A stretch of DNA of 63,735 nt from Catellatospora bangladeshensis (GTDB taxonomy: Bacteria > Actinomycetota > Actinomycetes > Mycobacteriales > Micromonosporaceae): contig NZ_BONF01000018.1 of assembly GCF_016862575.1 (NCBI RefSeq), positions 1 to 63,735 on the forward strand, in the 5' to 3' direction. Below the pieces are notes generated by a model, which did no database searches, had not been told where the DNA came from, and saw nothing but the letters and a program-made list of their open reading frames with translations. Shown here piece after piece: positions 36,690 through 45,557 of this stretch; within the stretch, counting starts at the first letter, position 1; each line of letters begins with the position of its first letter. The translations under genes and the position numbers were made by a program.

Positions 36690-37321
36690 GCACGTGCCGT
36701 CGCGGCACCGGTGCCGCCCGACGCCGTTCGGGCGGCACCGGCATGCGGCGCGACCGCCGGGCGGGCGGCGGCGCGCACGCCCGGCACCACCAGCGCGCGG
36801 AACATCCGGTCGACCTCCTGCGGGGTGTTGCCAGTGTCGCTGTCGAGCCACCACCGCAGCAGCGACAGGTACGCCCCGGTCACGAACCCGACCAGCGCCT
36901 CGGTGGGCACCGCGAGCATCTCGTGTGGGTCTGAGGGCAGGTCGGCGCGTACGACGTCGGCCAGGACGGCCTGCGCCTGGTGCAGCACCGGTGCGCCCGC
37001 AGGTCCGGCGAACAGCGCCCGCGCCAGGGGCTGGTGTGCGTGGACGTGGCTGAACACGTTGAGGCTGTGCGGCAGTAGCCGACCGGCGGCCGGCCCGCAG
37101 GCGGGCTGTTCGACGGCGGCGCGAAAGGCAGCCAACCCGTCGGCGAGCAGGCCGGCTTTGTCGGTGTAGTGGTTGTAGAAGGTGGAGCGGCCGACGTCGG
37201 CGCGGTCGATGACGTCGGCCACGGTGATCGCGTCGAACGGTTTGTCAGCCATCAGGGCCAGCAGGGCGTCAAGGAGGGCTCTGCGCGTGCGCCGCACTCG
37301 CCGGTCAGGTGTGGTGACCAT
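36686..37321 (-). CDS. TetR-family transcriptional regulator
   Basis: 211 residues from ATG 37321 (GGAGCGAGAAG upstream). Helix-turn-helix DAITVADVIDRADVGRSTFY then NHYTDKAGLL, and a C-terminal domain of the TetR_C type with LVGFVTGAYLSLLRWWLDSD. It is divergent from the metallo-hydrolase gene at 37501. In the 180-base gap, GCTGTT-CAGA-AACAGC (37436-37451) is a candidate binding site. Confidence 0.9.
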   Translation of the reverse strand: MVTTPDRRVRRTRRALLDALLALMADKPFDAITVADVIDRADVGRSTFYNHYTDKAGLLADGLAAFRAAVEQPACGPAAGRLLPHSLNVFSHVHAHQPLARALFAGPAGAPVLHQAQAVLADVVRADLPSDPHEMLAVPTEALVGFVTGAYLSLLRWWLDSDTGNTPQEVDRMFRALVVPGVRAAARPAVAPHAGAARTASGGTGAATARA

Positions 37322-37500
37322 CTTCTCGCTCCGATCGTGGACAGTGCGGCAGCCGGTGTCCAGTTCCGCATGCTCTGGCCGAAGCTGATTCTTGCCCGTC
37401 GGCCCGTCACCGTATTGGCTACCGATTATGGACACGCTGTTCAGAAACAGCCACACCGTCCAGGTTCCGGTCCGTACCTGACACCGTCCGAGGAGGCGCC

Positions 37501-38421
37501 TTGTCCACGCTCACCGTCCCAGACAGCCAACCCGCGGCCATCGCTGTCGGTCGGCGCACCGTGGTGCCACTGGTCGAGGCGGTCGGGCCCGCGCTGCCCG
37601 CACGGGCCACGTTCCCGCACCTGCCGGCAGCCGACCTTCGCGCCTTACTGGACTCCTGTGGCGACGACTACTGCGACGACACCCGCACGCATCTGCGGAT
37701 GGCGTCGCAGGGTTTCGCGATCCTCGGCGCCGGCCGGGTCATCATCGTCGACACCTGCCTCGGCGGGCCCAAACCCGCCCTAGCGCAGCCACGGCCCGGG
37801 TTCGACTCCCAGTGGCTGGCGGCTCTGGCAGCCGCAGGCGTGAAGCCCGCCGACGTCGACACGGTCGTCAACACCCACCTTCATCACGACCACATCGGCT
37901 GGAACACCGTCCTGACGGGCGGCCGCTTGCGGCCGACGTTCACTGCGGCGAGGTATCTGATCACCGGTGCGGAGTACGCGCACGCCACGGCAGGCAGCCC
38001 CCGGCGGCACATCGCCGACGGCGTCCTGCCTGTGCAGGCCGCCGGGCAACTGGACCTGGTGGACCTCGACACGCGCATCGACGACGACGTGCGTCTGGTG
38101 CCCGCGCCCGGCCACACCCCGGGCCACGTCGCAGTGGAGATCAGCAGCCAGGGACAGACCGCGCTGCTTGCCGCGGACCTCATCCACCACCCGCTTCAGC
38201 TGATCCGCCCCGAGATCTCCACCGCGCTGTGCCACGACCCCGCCGCCTCGTCGGCAAGCCGCCGGCGTGTCCTCGAACGCTACGCCGACACCGGGGCCCT
38301 CATCCTGTTCACACACCTGATGTCAGCCGTGCGCATCGGCCGCGACGTCGCAGGCGGCTTCGCTGTTCTGCCGCCGGTGTCGCGCGGCGCGGCGTTGCCG
38401 TCGCCGCGCAGAGGTTCGTGA
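37501..38421 (+). CDS. Metallo-beta-lactamase-fold hydrolase
   Basis: 306 residues from a TTG start, supported by AGGAGG four bases upstream. Zinc motif THLHHDHIGWN (about 122-132), downstream His in GHTPGHVAVE, Asp in AADLIHHP and final His in FTHLM. This is the general MBL fold of lactonases and glyoxalase-II-like enzymes. No further substrate clue is visible. Divergence from the TetR gene suggests that regulator responds to its substrate. Confidence 0.9.
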   Translation: MSTLTVPDSQPAAIAVGRRTVVPLVEAVGPALPARATFPHLPAADLRALLDSCGDDYCDDTRTHLRMASQGFAILGAGRVIIVDTCLGGPKPALAQPRPGFDSQWLAALAAAGVKPADVDTVVNTHLHHDHIGWNTVLTGGRLRPTFTAARYLITGAEYAHATAGSPRRHIADGVLPVQAAGQLDLVDLDTRIDDDVRLVPAPGHTPGHVAVEISSQGQTALLAADLIHHPLQLIRPEISTALCHDPAASSASRRRVLERYADTGALILFTHLMSAVRIGRDVAGGFAVLPPVSRGAALPSPRRGS

Positions 38422-38543
38422 CCCTGCGATCGCATCGCCCACCGCACGCAGTCCCGCCGACACATCGGTAGATGTCGAAAACCCCGCGCAGGCCGACATT
38501 TTGCTGATTAGGTAGTCGGGGAAACGCTGCAAGGAGGGTCGCG

Positions 38544-39176
38544 ATGGCACGTTCGACCGCCCGTGGGCTGCTGACACTGGCCGCGGCTGCGCTGATCGGG
38601 ACGACAGTGGCCGGATGCGCCGGCACCCAAGCCCAGCAGCCACCCCCGGCGGTCGTGCAGCCGAGCCCGACGCAGCAGTTCAACGACACCGACGTCCAGT
38701 TCGCCCAGCAGATGATCGCCCATCACCAGCAGGCGCTGATGATGGCGCAGATGGCCGCGGGCAGGGCGGCCAGTGCCCAGGTCAAGCAGCTCGCGGCGCA
38801 GATCGGCCAGGAACAGGCACCCGAGATCGAACAGATGAGCGCCTGGCTGACCCAATGGGGCAAGCCGGTGCCGTCGATGGGCCCCGGAATGACCATGCCG
38901 TCGATGCCGCCGATGGGCCCGGGGGCGATGCCGTCGATGCCGGCGATGCCTGACATGGGACAGATGAACGACATGACCGGCGAGCAGTTCGACAACATGT
39001 TCCTGCAGATGATGATCGCCCACCACCAGGGCGCCGTCGAGATGGCCAAAGCCGAGATCGCCAACGGCGCGAACCCGGCCGCCAAGGAACTGGCCCAGAA
39101 GATCGAGACCAGCCAGACCGCACAGATCGAGCAGATGCGGCAGTTGCTCGGCGCCACCCCGAGCCCCACCAGCTGA
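38544..39176 (+). CDS. DUF305 lipoprotein with Met-rich linker
   Basis: 210 residues. Lipobox TVAGCAG near residue 26. Two DUF305 halves with VQFAQQMIAHHQQALMMAQM and FLQMMIAHHQGAVEMAKAEI, separated by about 50 residues extremely rich in Met, Pro and Gly (MPSMPPMGPGAMPSMPAM). Met clusters are typical Cu(I) ligands of extracytoplasmic proteins. AAGGAGGG precedes the ATG. A paralogue lies in the copper block at 31368. No CsoR-type site was found here. Confidence 0.9.
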   Translation: MARSTARGLLTLAAAALIGTTVAGCAGTQAQQPPPAVVQPSPTQQFNDTDVQFAQQMIAHHQQALMMAQMAAGRAASAQVKQLAAQIGQEQAPEIEQMSAWLTQWGKPVPSMGPGMTMPSMPPMGPGAMPSMPAMPDMGQMNDMTGEQFDNMFLQMMIAHHQGAVEMAKAEIANGANPAAKELAQKIETSQTAQIEQMRQLLGATPSPTS

Positions 39177-39264
39177 CGCACCATGGCCGTGCGGCCCGGA
39201 ACGCCCGATGCGGGGTCCGGGCCGGAGCGTCGCCGGAGCACGCGGGACCGGCCATGGTGCGTCA
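39174..39264. repeat. 91-base nested inverted repeat, terminator or miniature element
   Basis: Outer arms of 16 perfect bases, TGACGCACCATGGCCG at 39174-39189 and its complement at 39249-39264. Within the loop a second perfect pair, CGGCCCGGA (39192-39200) and TCCGGGCCG (39216-39224). The left arm begins with the stop codon of the DUF305 gene. It may be a large terminator or a small inserted element with terminal repeats. Confidence 0.7.
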
Positions 39265-39380
39265 TAGCGGTGCCCAGTGGCGGTGTCGGCCCGGTCAGGC
39301 GAGTGGGATGCGGTGATCTATCCCCAGGGGCACACCGGCCGCGGAAGACCACCCATGGAGATCACCTCTTTCGGCCGTAG

Positions 39381-39941
39381 CTACCCGGAGGCAGACCAGC
39401 TCCGCAGCGCCTCACGCGCGTCGGTGGTGAGCTGGTGAGCCTCGCCGAGCAGCTGGCCGGCCTCCTCGGCGAGCCGGTTCATCAGCTCGTACGCCTGCTC
39501 GCGCTCACCGGCGTTGTGCAGCGCGTGCGCGTAGGCGTACTCCGTCATGAGCACGTGGAAGTGGCCGGGCCCGTAGCCGGTGTAGGCGGTCTCGACCGCC
39601 CTGCGCATGGAGTCCAGGCCGGCCGCGGTGTCACCGGCCTTGATCTGCCATTCGCCCATGTTGCCCAGCCCGTAGACGACGAAGCTCCAGCCGGTCTCCG
39701 CCTGCTCCGCCTGGGCGAACTCCAGCAGCTCGGACCAGCACCGCACCCCCTCCGCCGGGCCGTCCACCCGAGGCCGCCAGACCGCCTCCTCGAAACGCGC
39801 GGACAGGGTCAGGATCGCCGCCCCGGCGCCGGCACCGGTGTAAACCTGGCCGACTGCCGCGAGCAGCGCCGCCATCCCTGCGACCGCGGCCAGTGCCCAC
39901 CAGTTGCGTACGCTTCGCCACCAGCCGCGCATCGGCCGCAT
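39381..39941 (-). CDS. Membrane-anchored TPR-like protein
   Basis: 186 residues if started at ATG 39941; longer frames reach 40025. One membrane helix (WALAAVAGMAALLAAVGQVY) near the N-terminus, then helical repeats of tetratricopeptide character (YGLGNMGEWQIKAGDTAAGL, MTEYAYAHALHNAGEREQAY) to the end. No signal peptidase site is clear. The start is poorly defined for lack of a ribosome site. Probable protein-protein interaction role outside the membrane. Confidence 0.65.
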   Translation of the reverse strand: MRPMRGWWRSVRNWWALAAVAGMAALLAAVGQVYTGAGAGAAILTLSARFEEAVWRPRVDGPAEGVRCWSELLEFAQAEQAETGWSFVVYGLGNMGEWQIKAGDTAAGLDSMRRAVETAYTGYGPGHFHVLMTEYAYAHALHNAGEREQAYELMNRLAEEAGQLLGEAHQLTTDAREALRSWSASG

Positions 39942-40071
39942 GACGGCGAGTGTCTCGTGATTGGACCGAAGACGCCACCGGCCGCGCGGGCCTTGTTCCG
40001 AACCGGCTCGGGAGCTGCTCCTCAAGCAGGTCGATGGGCGCCGGACCTCGACGGCCGGGCTGTCACCGCGG

Positions 40072-41028
40072 TCAGAAGGTGGCGATCGGGTTGACCGGAC
40101 TGCCAGAGGTTCCGGCGAAGCGGACCGGCGCGACCGCGAGCTGGAAGTCCCACTGGCCGAGTTCGGCGGCCGTCGCCGCGCACGCCTCCAGGTCGCAGTT
40201 GTCGAGCATCCACAGACCCATGGCGACGAGGCTCACGGCGTGAACCGGCATCAGCACGTCTGCGTAGCCCGACGGCTGAACGTCCTGGGGAGTGTCCGCG
40301 CCGATCAGCGCGACCCCCCGTTCGTGCAGCCACGGCAGGCAGGACGCGTGCCAGCCGGCCTGCGCGAACCCGTCGACCACACCGCCCTCGTGCCGGAAGC
40401 GGCCGAAGCCGGTCCGCAGGAGCACCGCGTCGCCGGGCCGCACCCGCACACCCTGGCGGCGCTCGGCCTCCTCAAGGTCATCGGGATGCACGCCCTGCCC
40501 CGGCTCCAGCCACGGCACATCCCGGACCGCCGCGACGTCCAGCAGGACACCCCGCGTGACGATCCCGTTCGCCGCCGCCGTGACGGCCGCCCACGCCGAT
40601 CCCGTCGCGCCGTCGACCAGCGAGTGCGACCGCCCGTTGTACATCATCCCGTCCCAGAAGATGTGGCACGGCGAGTCGAGGTGGGTGATCGTGTTGCCGT
40701 GGAACGAGATTTGGAGCTGCTCGGATGAGAAGCCCCACCGCCGGTCGGCGTGGAAGGCGGCCACCGGCATGTTCTCGGCCCCGGGCATGTCGGCGGCGCA
40801 CGGGCAGGCCGTCGTCGACCGTTCCATCTCCTGCGGCACGGTGATCTCCCACGCGCACGACACGCTCCTGCCGTGGCGCACGGCCCGCGCCGCCGCCGCC
40901 CGCACGTCGTCGGTGATGTGGTTCAGGGTGCCGCACTCGTCGTCGTCACCCCACCGCCCCCAGTTCGACAGCGTGTTGAAGTACCCGAGCACGTCGTCCT
41001 GTGTGGGCATCGGTCGGTCAGCCGTCAT
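40072..41028 (-). CDS. Cyclase family hydrolase (kynurenine-formamidase fold)
   Basis: 318 residues. The family metal motif HxDxxxH appears as THLDSPCHIFWDG. Other signatures are the substrate loop GDDDECGTLNHI and ALIGADTPQDVQP. Members hydrolyse amides or lactone-like rings with a bound Zn or Mn. The ATG at 41028 starts MTADRPMPTQDD. It stands alone on this strand with no recognisable pathway partners. Confidence 0.88.
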   Translation of the reverse strand: MTADRPMPTQDDVLGYFNTLSNWGRWGDDDECGTLNHITDDVRAAAARAVRHGRSVSCAWEITVPQEMERSTTACPCAADMPGAENMPVAAFHADRRWGFSSEQLQISFHGNTITHLDSPCHIFWDGMMYNGRSHSLVDGATGSAWAAVTAAANGIVTRGVLLDVAAVRDVPWLEPGQGVHPDDLEEAERRQGVRVRPGDAVLLRTGFGRFRHEGGVVDGFAQAGWHASCLPWLHERGVALIGADTPQDVQPSGYADVLMPVHAVSLVAMGLWMLDNCDLEACAATAAELGQWDFQLAVAPVRFAGTSGSPVNPIATF

Positions 41029-41190
41029 CGCAGCATCGACTCCTCGGCTCACGGGCTTGGGGGCGCGCGAGGGCGGGCCGTCCCGCCCTCCTTCGGCATG
41101 CCGCGGCACGCACCTGGGCTGACATGACACTACAACCGCGGTCGGCAGCCGGCCGGTCAGCGGCCACCGGCGGTTCAGCGGACCTGGCGA

Positions 41191-41706
41191 TCAGACCAGG
41201 TTGACCATCTTGTACCCCGAGTAACGGCACTTGCGGATGAGGACCAGCTCGGCGGAGACAGTCAGCTGCTGCATGGCGCCGAAATCACTGAACTTGGTGA
41301 ACGACGACGCTGTGGACGCCGCCTCGGCGAGGTCGCTCAGGGCCACCTTGACCTCGGGGTCGGCCACCCTGTCGGCGGCTTCGCCGAACTTCGCGGACAC
41401 GGTGCGGAACATCGGCTCCAGCGCCTGCAGCTCCTTGGCCACCGCCGCCGTGTCGCCGCGCTGCTCGGCTTCGAAGCCGCGCTGGATGTGCGCCTGCGTC
41501 TGCTTGTTCAGGGTGGCGTACAGGCCGTCGGCCGCCTCGCAGGCGAAAGCGATACTGGCGACGGCGTCCGCCGCGGCGCTGCCGGCGGGGGCCGTGGGGG
41601 CGGGGGCGTCGGCGGAGGCCACGGCCTGTGGCTGTGCCTGGTCACCGCAGGCTGCGGCACCCGCCACGACGACGGCGAGCAGCATGAAGAAGGCGGTACG
41701 GCGCAT
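41191..41706 (-). CDS. Putative lipoprotein, helical
   Basis: 171 residues. Signal sequence MRRTAFFMLLAVVVAGAAACGD with lipobox GAAAC, then an Ala/Pro linker and an all-helical domain (about 55-165) containing two Cys (FACEA and RKCRYS) that could pair. AGGAG lies before the ATG. Family not recognised; probably attached to the outer face of the membrane. Confidence 0.75.
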   Translation of the reverse strand: MRRTAFFMLLAVVVAGAAACGDQAQPQAVASADAPAPTAPAGSAAADAVASIAFACEAADGLYATLNKQTQAHIQRGFEAEQRGDTAAVAKELQALEPMFRTVSAKFGEAADRVADPEVKVALSDLAEAASTASSFTKFSDFGAMQQLTVSAELVLIRKCRYSGYKMVNLV

Positions 41707-41859
41707 ACGGGAGGCTCCTGGACGGCGCACCCCGGCGCACCGTCCGGACAAGACGGATAGCACCGCCGCACGATAGTTGATCGTGGCGATCGGCGGCAAC
41801 GTGAAGCCCCCGAGCTGATGCGCCGGTTCGGCGGACTACCAGTCAACGTGGTTCGTGCG

Positions 41860-43101
41860 TCACAAGTAGCGGGAGGCAGCGGTCAGCGCCCGTACGCGTT
41901 CCGTGGCGATCGCGCGCTGGTACACCTCGGCGATCCGTTCGGCCGTGTGCGCCCAGGTGTATCCGGCCCGCACGATCGACCCGGCCGCCTGGCCGTAGCG
42001 CAGCCGCCGCAGCGGATCGCCGAGCAGCCCGCGCAGCGCCCCGGCGAGCCCGTCGAGGTCGTGCGGCACCACCAGCTCACCCGTCAACCCGGCGCGGACC
42101 GAGTCGGTCAGGCCGCCGACGGCGTACGCCACGACGGGGATCTGGCAGGCCATGGCCTCCAGCGGGGTGATGCCGAACGGCTCGTAGTCCGGCGTGCAGG
42201 CCACCACGTCGGCCGAGCGGTACAGGTCCGGCATCCCCGCCTGGGGCACGCCGCCGAGCAGGCGCACCCGGTCGCCGAGGCCGAGCCGTGCGATCAGCGC
42301 GGTCAGGCGCTGCGCCTCCGGGTCCGCGGCCAGCCGGTCGGCAGGCGGGCCGCCCGCGATGACCAGCTCGGCGTCCGGTACCCGCACCATGGCCTCGATC
42401 AGGTCGGCGAAGCCTTTGCGCGGCACGAGCCGGCCGACGCTGAGCACCCGGCGGGGCCGCGCGCCGTGCGCCGACCAGCCGTCAGCAGGCGAGAACGTGA
42501 CGGTGTCGACGCCCGACGGCACCGTCTCGATCTTGCCACGATGGAAGCCGTACCCGAGCAGCTCGGTGATCTCGTCGGAGCACTGGGCGATGATCCTGGC
42601 CGCGGCGTTGCCGACGGCCCGCTCCAGCTCGATGCGCCGGGGCGGGCTGGTGTCGGCGGCGCCCTGCATCCGCCGCTTGACCGACCCCAGCGCGTGGTAC
42701 GTGACCACGTACGGCCGGTCGTGGCGGTGGGCGGCGTCCATGGCGGCCAGGCCGCTCATCCAGAAGTGGGCGTGCACCACGTCGGGATCGAACCCGGAGC
42801 GGTGCCAGGAGCGCACCAGCCAGTCCGCGAAGGCGCCCATGTAGGGCAGCAGGTCGTCCTTGGGGATCTCCTCCGGAGGCCCGACCGGCACATGCTCCAC
42901 GGTGTAGCCGTCGGCCACACGCACGACGGGCTCGGCGTCGGGGCGGTCGCGGCGGGTGTACACCCGCACCTCGTGACCGCCCCGCACCAGCGCCCCCGCG
43001 AGCCGGGCCACGTGGACGTTCTGGCCGCCGGCATCGACGCCGCCCAGGGCGGCGAGCGGACTGGCGTGTTCGGAGATCAGCGCGGCGCGCAGCTTCCTCA
43101 T
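41860..43101 (-). CDS. Glycosyltransferase family 4
   Basis: 413 residues, GT-B fold. The N-terminal donor-side loop GGVDAGGQNVHVARLAGALV is typical of sucrose-phosphate-synthase-like GT4 enzymes. The C-terminal domain has VGRLVPRKGFADLIEAM and the nucleotide-sugar motif DYEPFGITPLEAMA (E-x7-E). It transfers a sugar from an NDP donor to an unknown acceptor. It lies downstream of the PAS/STAS genes on the same strand, 66 bases from the PAS reading frame. Confidence 0.92.
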   Translation of the reverse strand: MRKLRAALISEHASPLAALGGVDAGGQNVHVARLAGALVRGGHEVRVYTRRDRPDAEPVVRVADGYTVEHVPVGPPEEIPKDDLLPYMGAFADWLVRSWHRSGFDPDVVHAHFWMSGLAAMDAAHRHDRPYVVTYHALGSVKRRMQGAADTSPPRRIELERAVGNAAARIIAQCSDEITELLGYGFHRGKIETVPSGVDTVTFSPADGWSAHGARPRRVLSVGRLVPRKGFADLIEAMVRVPDAELVIAGGPPADRLAADPEAQRLTALIARLGLGDRVRLLGGVPQAGMPDLYRSADVVACTPDYEPFGITPLEAMACQIPVVAYAVGGLTDSVRAGLTGELVVPHDLDGLAGALRGLLGDPLRRLRYGQAAGSIVRAGYTWAHTAERIAEVYQRAIATERVRALTAASRYL

Positions 43102-43167
43102 CCCGCACCCCCTCGACGAAGGCAGGACGGAGAAGTACCCAGGCTGGACATCGCGAAACGGTGCAGG

Positions 43168-44180
43168 TCAGGCTGCGGTGCCGACCGGCTCCATGATCAG
43201 CATGACACCGGAGGTCACGCCGTCGGGAGCCAGCGCGACACACGTCACCCGGACGTCGATGCGGTGGCCGTGCCGGTCGCCGGCGGCCATGTGCGCCGTC
43301 CGGCTGGGGCCGATCACCCCGCTCACGACCGGCAGCCGGAGCACCTCGCCGATCATGGAGGCCAGCCGCCCGGCGGGCAGCCCGGCATCGAGGTTGTGTA
43401 GCCCTCGGCCCACGGCCTCCTCCCGCCGCAGCCCCCACAAATGCTCGGCCCGCCGGTTCCAGACCCGGACCACCAGCTCCCTGTCCAGCACCGCGACCCC
43501 GGCCCGCAGCCCGGCCAGCAGCGCGTCGAGGAACGCGTTCGCCTCGCCCAGCTCGGCCGAGCTGTCGCGCAGCCGGTCGCTGACCAGGCGCAGCTCGTCG
43601 CCGGCGGACTGGAGTTCGCTGTTCAGGGTCTCCAGCTCCTCGTTGGTGGACTGGAGCTCCTCGCTGACGACCTCCAGCTCCTCGACCGTGCAGGTCAGTT
43701 CCTCGTCGGCGGTCTCCCGGCGCTCGTTCATCGACCGTAGCTGCTCGTAGGCGACGTCGAGCCGCACGTCGGCGCGCCCGAGCTCGTCCTGGAGCCGCCG
43801 CGCCGCGGTCACGTCGTGAACGACAGCGCCACCCCGAGCAGCCTCAGGTCGACGTCGATGAGCGGCGCGAGCCGGATGTCGAGGCGCACGGCGGCGGCAC
43901 CGGCGCGTTCGTACTCGACCTCGTTCATCCACACGACACGGCGGTCCAGCTCCACCGCCGCGATCGGCAGGCGCAGCTCCAGCGGGCGGCAGACGACGTC
44001 CAGCTCCCCGAAGGGCTGGCCCGTGTCCCGCGCCGGCACGCCGAACAGCGCCTCCGCGCGGCGGTTGGCCATCGCCACGAGGCCGTCGGGGGTGACCACG
44101 ATCTGCGCCACGCTGGCCGACATGAACGCCTCGTCGCGCACGCTGTCGAGCGCGCCCGTGGCCCCTGCCTTTCCTGCCAC
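43168..44180 (-). pseudogene. PAS-coiled-coil-PAS protein split by a one-base frameshift
   Basis: From GTG 44180 (GAGGAGG six bases upstream) the frame reads a PAS-like domain (SASVAQIVVTPDGLVAMANR) to DLRLLGVALSFTT and stops at 43809. The next frame resumes exactly there as HDVTAARRLQDELGRAD, then the coiled coil EVVSEELQSTNEELETLNSE and a second PAS (VAVLDRELVVRVWNRRAEHL). Together they match the PAS tail of CheB/CheR hybrid sensors, where the joint reads SFxDVT. Loss of one base near 43819 explains the split. It could be a real mutation or a sequencing error. Without it the protein would have about 337 residues. Confidence 0.75.
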
Positions 44181-44265
44181 GGCGAACCTCCTCACCGAGG
44201 CGACGGCTCCGCGCTCCTCACTTGCCATTCTGCGCCTGCCTGCTCCCCGCGGACCCGTTCGTGAC

Positions 44266-45033
44266 CTAACGGACGGCGCTCTGCCTGCCGGGTTCGGATC
44301 GGCTCAGGGTCGCCCAGACGACCTTTCCGTCCACCGTGCGGGTGACGCCCCAGCCGCCGGCCAGCACGGCCACCACCGCGAGCCCGCTGGCCGGTGGACC
44401 GGTCCGGGCGACGACCTCGGCCAGGTCGCCGGTGCCGAAGTCGCGGACGGCGACGTGCAGGTAACGCGTGCGGCAGCGCAGGTGCAGCTCGAACGGCGTA
44501 TGGGCGTGCCGTACGGCGTTGGCGACCAGCTCGCTGCAGATCTGCCGCGCGGTGGCGGTCACCGGCTCGGGCACTGCCCACTGCGCGCAGCACGTCTCCA
44601 CGAGCCTTCGCGCCTGCGCCACCGCCTGCGGCTCGCTCGCGAAGTGCGCGACCTGGGCGCCGACTCCGGCCGGCTGCTCGGCGGCCACGCGGGCTTGGCT
44701 CTCGGTGGAGCAGACGGTCAGGTGCTCGCCGATGCGGAGCACGCGCAACGCACCGGCCACCTCCGGCGCGGCGCCGAACAACACCACGCGGCAGCCCGGC
44801 CACGCATCTGCCTGCCTGAGCACCGCGGGGAACACCGCGAGATGAACCTCGTCAATCACCTGTAACCCGGACAAATCGACCAGCAGTGCGCCCGGGCCTT
44901 CGGCGAGTGCTTTCAGCAGCATCGTCCTCATGCGCGTGTACCCGGCCAGATCCAGCCGACCCTCCGCCCGGACCGTGAGCACAGGACCCGGCACGGCGGA
45001 TGCAATGTCGGGATTCGTAAGTTTCGTTCCCAT
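44266..45033 (-). CDS. STAS domain fused to anti-sigma-type HATPase
   Basis: 255 residues. Residues 15-115 form a STAS domain (LLVDLSGLQVIDEVHLAVFP), with Glu-Val in place of the usual phosphorylated Ser-Thr. Residues 140-250 are a HATPase_c domain of the RsbW/SpoIIAB type with the N box ICSELVANAVRHA and the G1 box VRDFGTG. Antagonist and kinase are usually separate proteins; here they are one chain. The neighbouring free STAS protein is the probable phosphorylation target. AAGG precedes the ATG at 45033. Confidence 0.85.
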   Translation of the reverse strand: MGTKLTNPDIASAVPGPVLTVRAEGRLDLAGYTRMRTMLLKALAEGPGALLVDLSGLQVIDEVHLAVFPAVLRQADAWPGCRVVLFGAAPEVAGALRVLRIGEHLTVCSTESQARVAAEQPAGVGAQVAHFASEPQAVAQARRLVETCCAQWAVPEPVTATARQICSELVANAVRHAHTPFELHLRCRTRYLHVAVRDFGTGDLAEVVARTGPPASGLAVVAVLAGGWGVTRTVDGKVVWATLSRSEPGRQSAVR

Positions 45034-45152
45034 GGCCCTTGCCTTCCACTGAGCCCGGTTCGCCTCTGCAGAGGGGCGCAACGTGGAAGCCACCGGTGGC
45101 GCGTCATGGTCTTCGGTAGAAGTACCCGACGGCGAGCCGGTGAAACGCGTCC

Positions 45153-45545
45153 CTACCGCCGGGGCGGCTCCGCCCCACCCGGAGGCTCGGCGAGCCCGCC
45201 CCGGATACCGGGTGCCTCATCGGCCTCCTCCGGCGCACCGAGCACGTCCAGCACACCGGTGATGCTCAGCACCCGCGCCACCCAGTCGTGGGCGTTCTTC
45301 ACCCGCAGGCGGTGCCCTATCTGCTCGGCCGCCCGGTACCCCTCGAAGAGCGCACGCACGCCCGTCGAGTCGATGAAGGTCACCTCCGCGAGGTCCACCA
45401 CGACCGGGTCCCCCAGCTTCACCGCATCTCGCAGCTCAGCGACGAGCAGGTCGCACACGGCGAGGTCGATCTCGCCGCGGACGGCGACATCGACACCGTC
45501 CGGGCCTGGTCGGCAGCGGACCTCGAATGCGGGAGTGCCGGACAC
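45153..45545 (-). CDS. Anti-sigma-factor antagonist (STAS)
   Basis: 130 residues. The STAS core includes VDVAVRGEIDLAVCDLLVAE and the phosphorylation site DLAEVTFIDSTGVRALFEG, with Ser-Thr intact. The C-terminal 25 residues are Glu/Pro/Gly-rich. It likely binds a sigma-controlling kinase, perhaps the STAS-HATPase fusion just downstream. No sigma factor gene is in the window. Confidence 0.9.
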   Translation of the reverse strand: MSGTPAFEVRCRPGPDGVDVAVRGEIDLAVCDLLVAELRDAVKLGDPVVVDLAEVTFIDSTGVRALFEGYRAAEQIGHRLRVKNAHDWVARVLSITGVLDVLGAPEEADEAPGIRGGLAEPPGGAEPPRR

Positions 45546-45557
45546 AGTCCCATAGTG

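Noticed and set aside
43809-43932. Two separate overlapping genes in place of the split PAS protein
   Set aside because: The first 39 residues of the downstream frame are an out-of-frame reading of the upstream PAS domain, and the join restores the family sequence.
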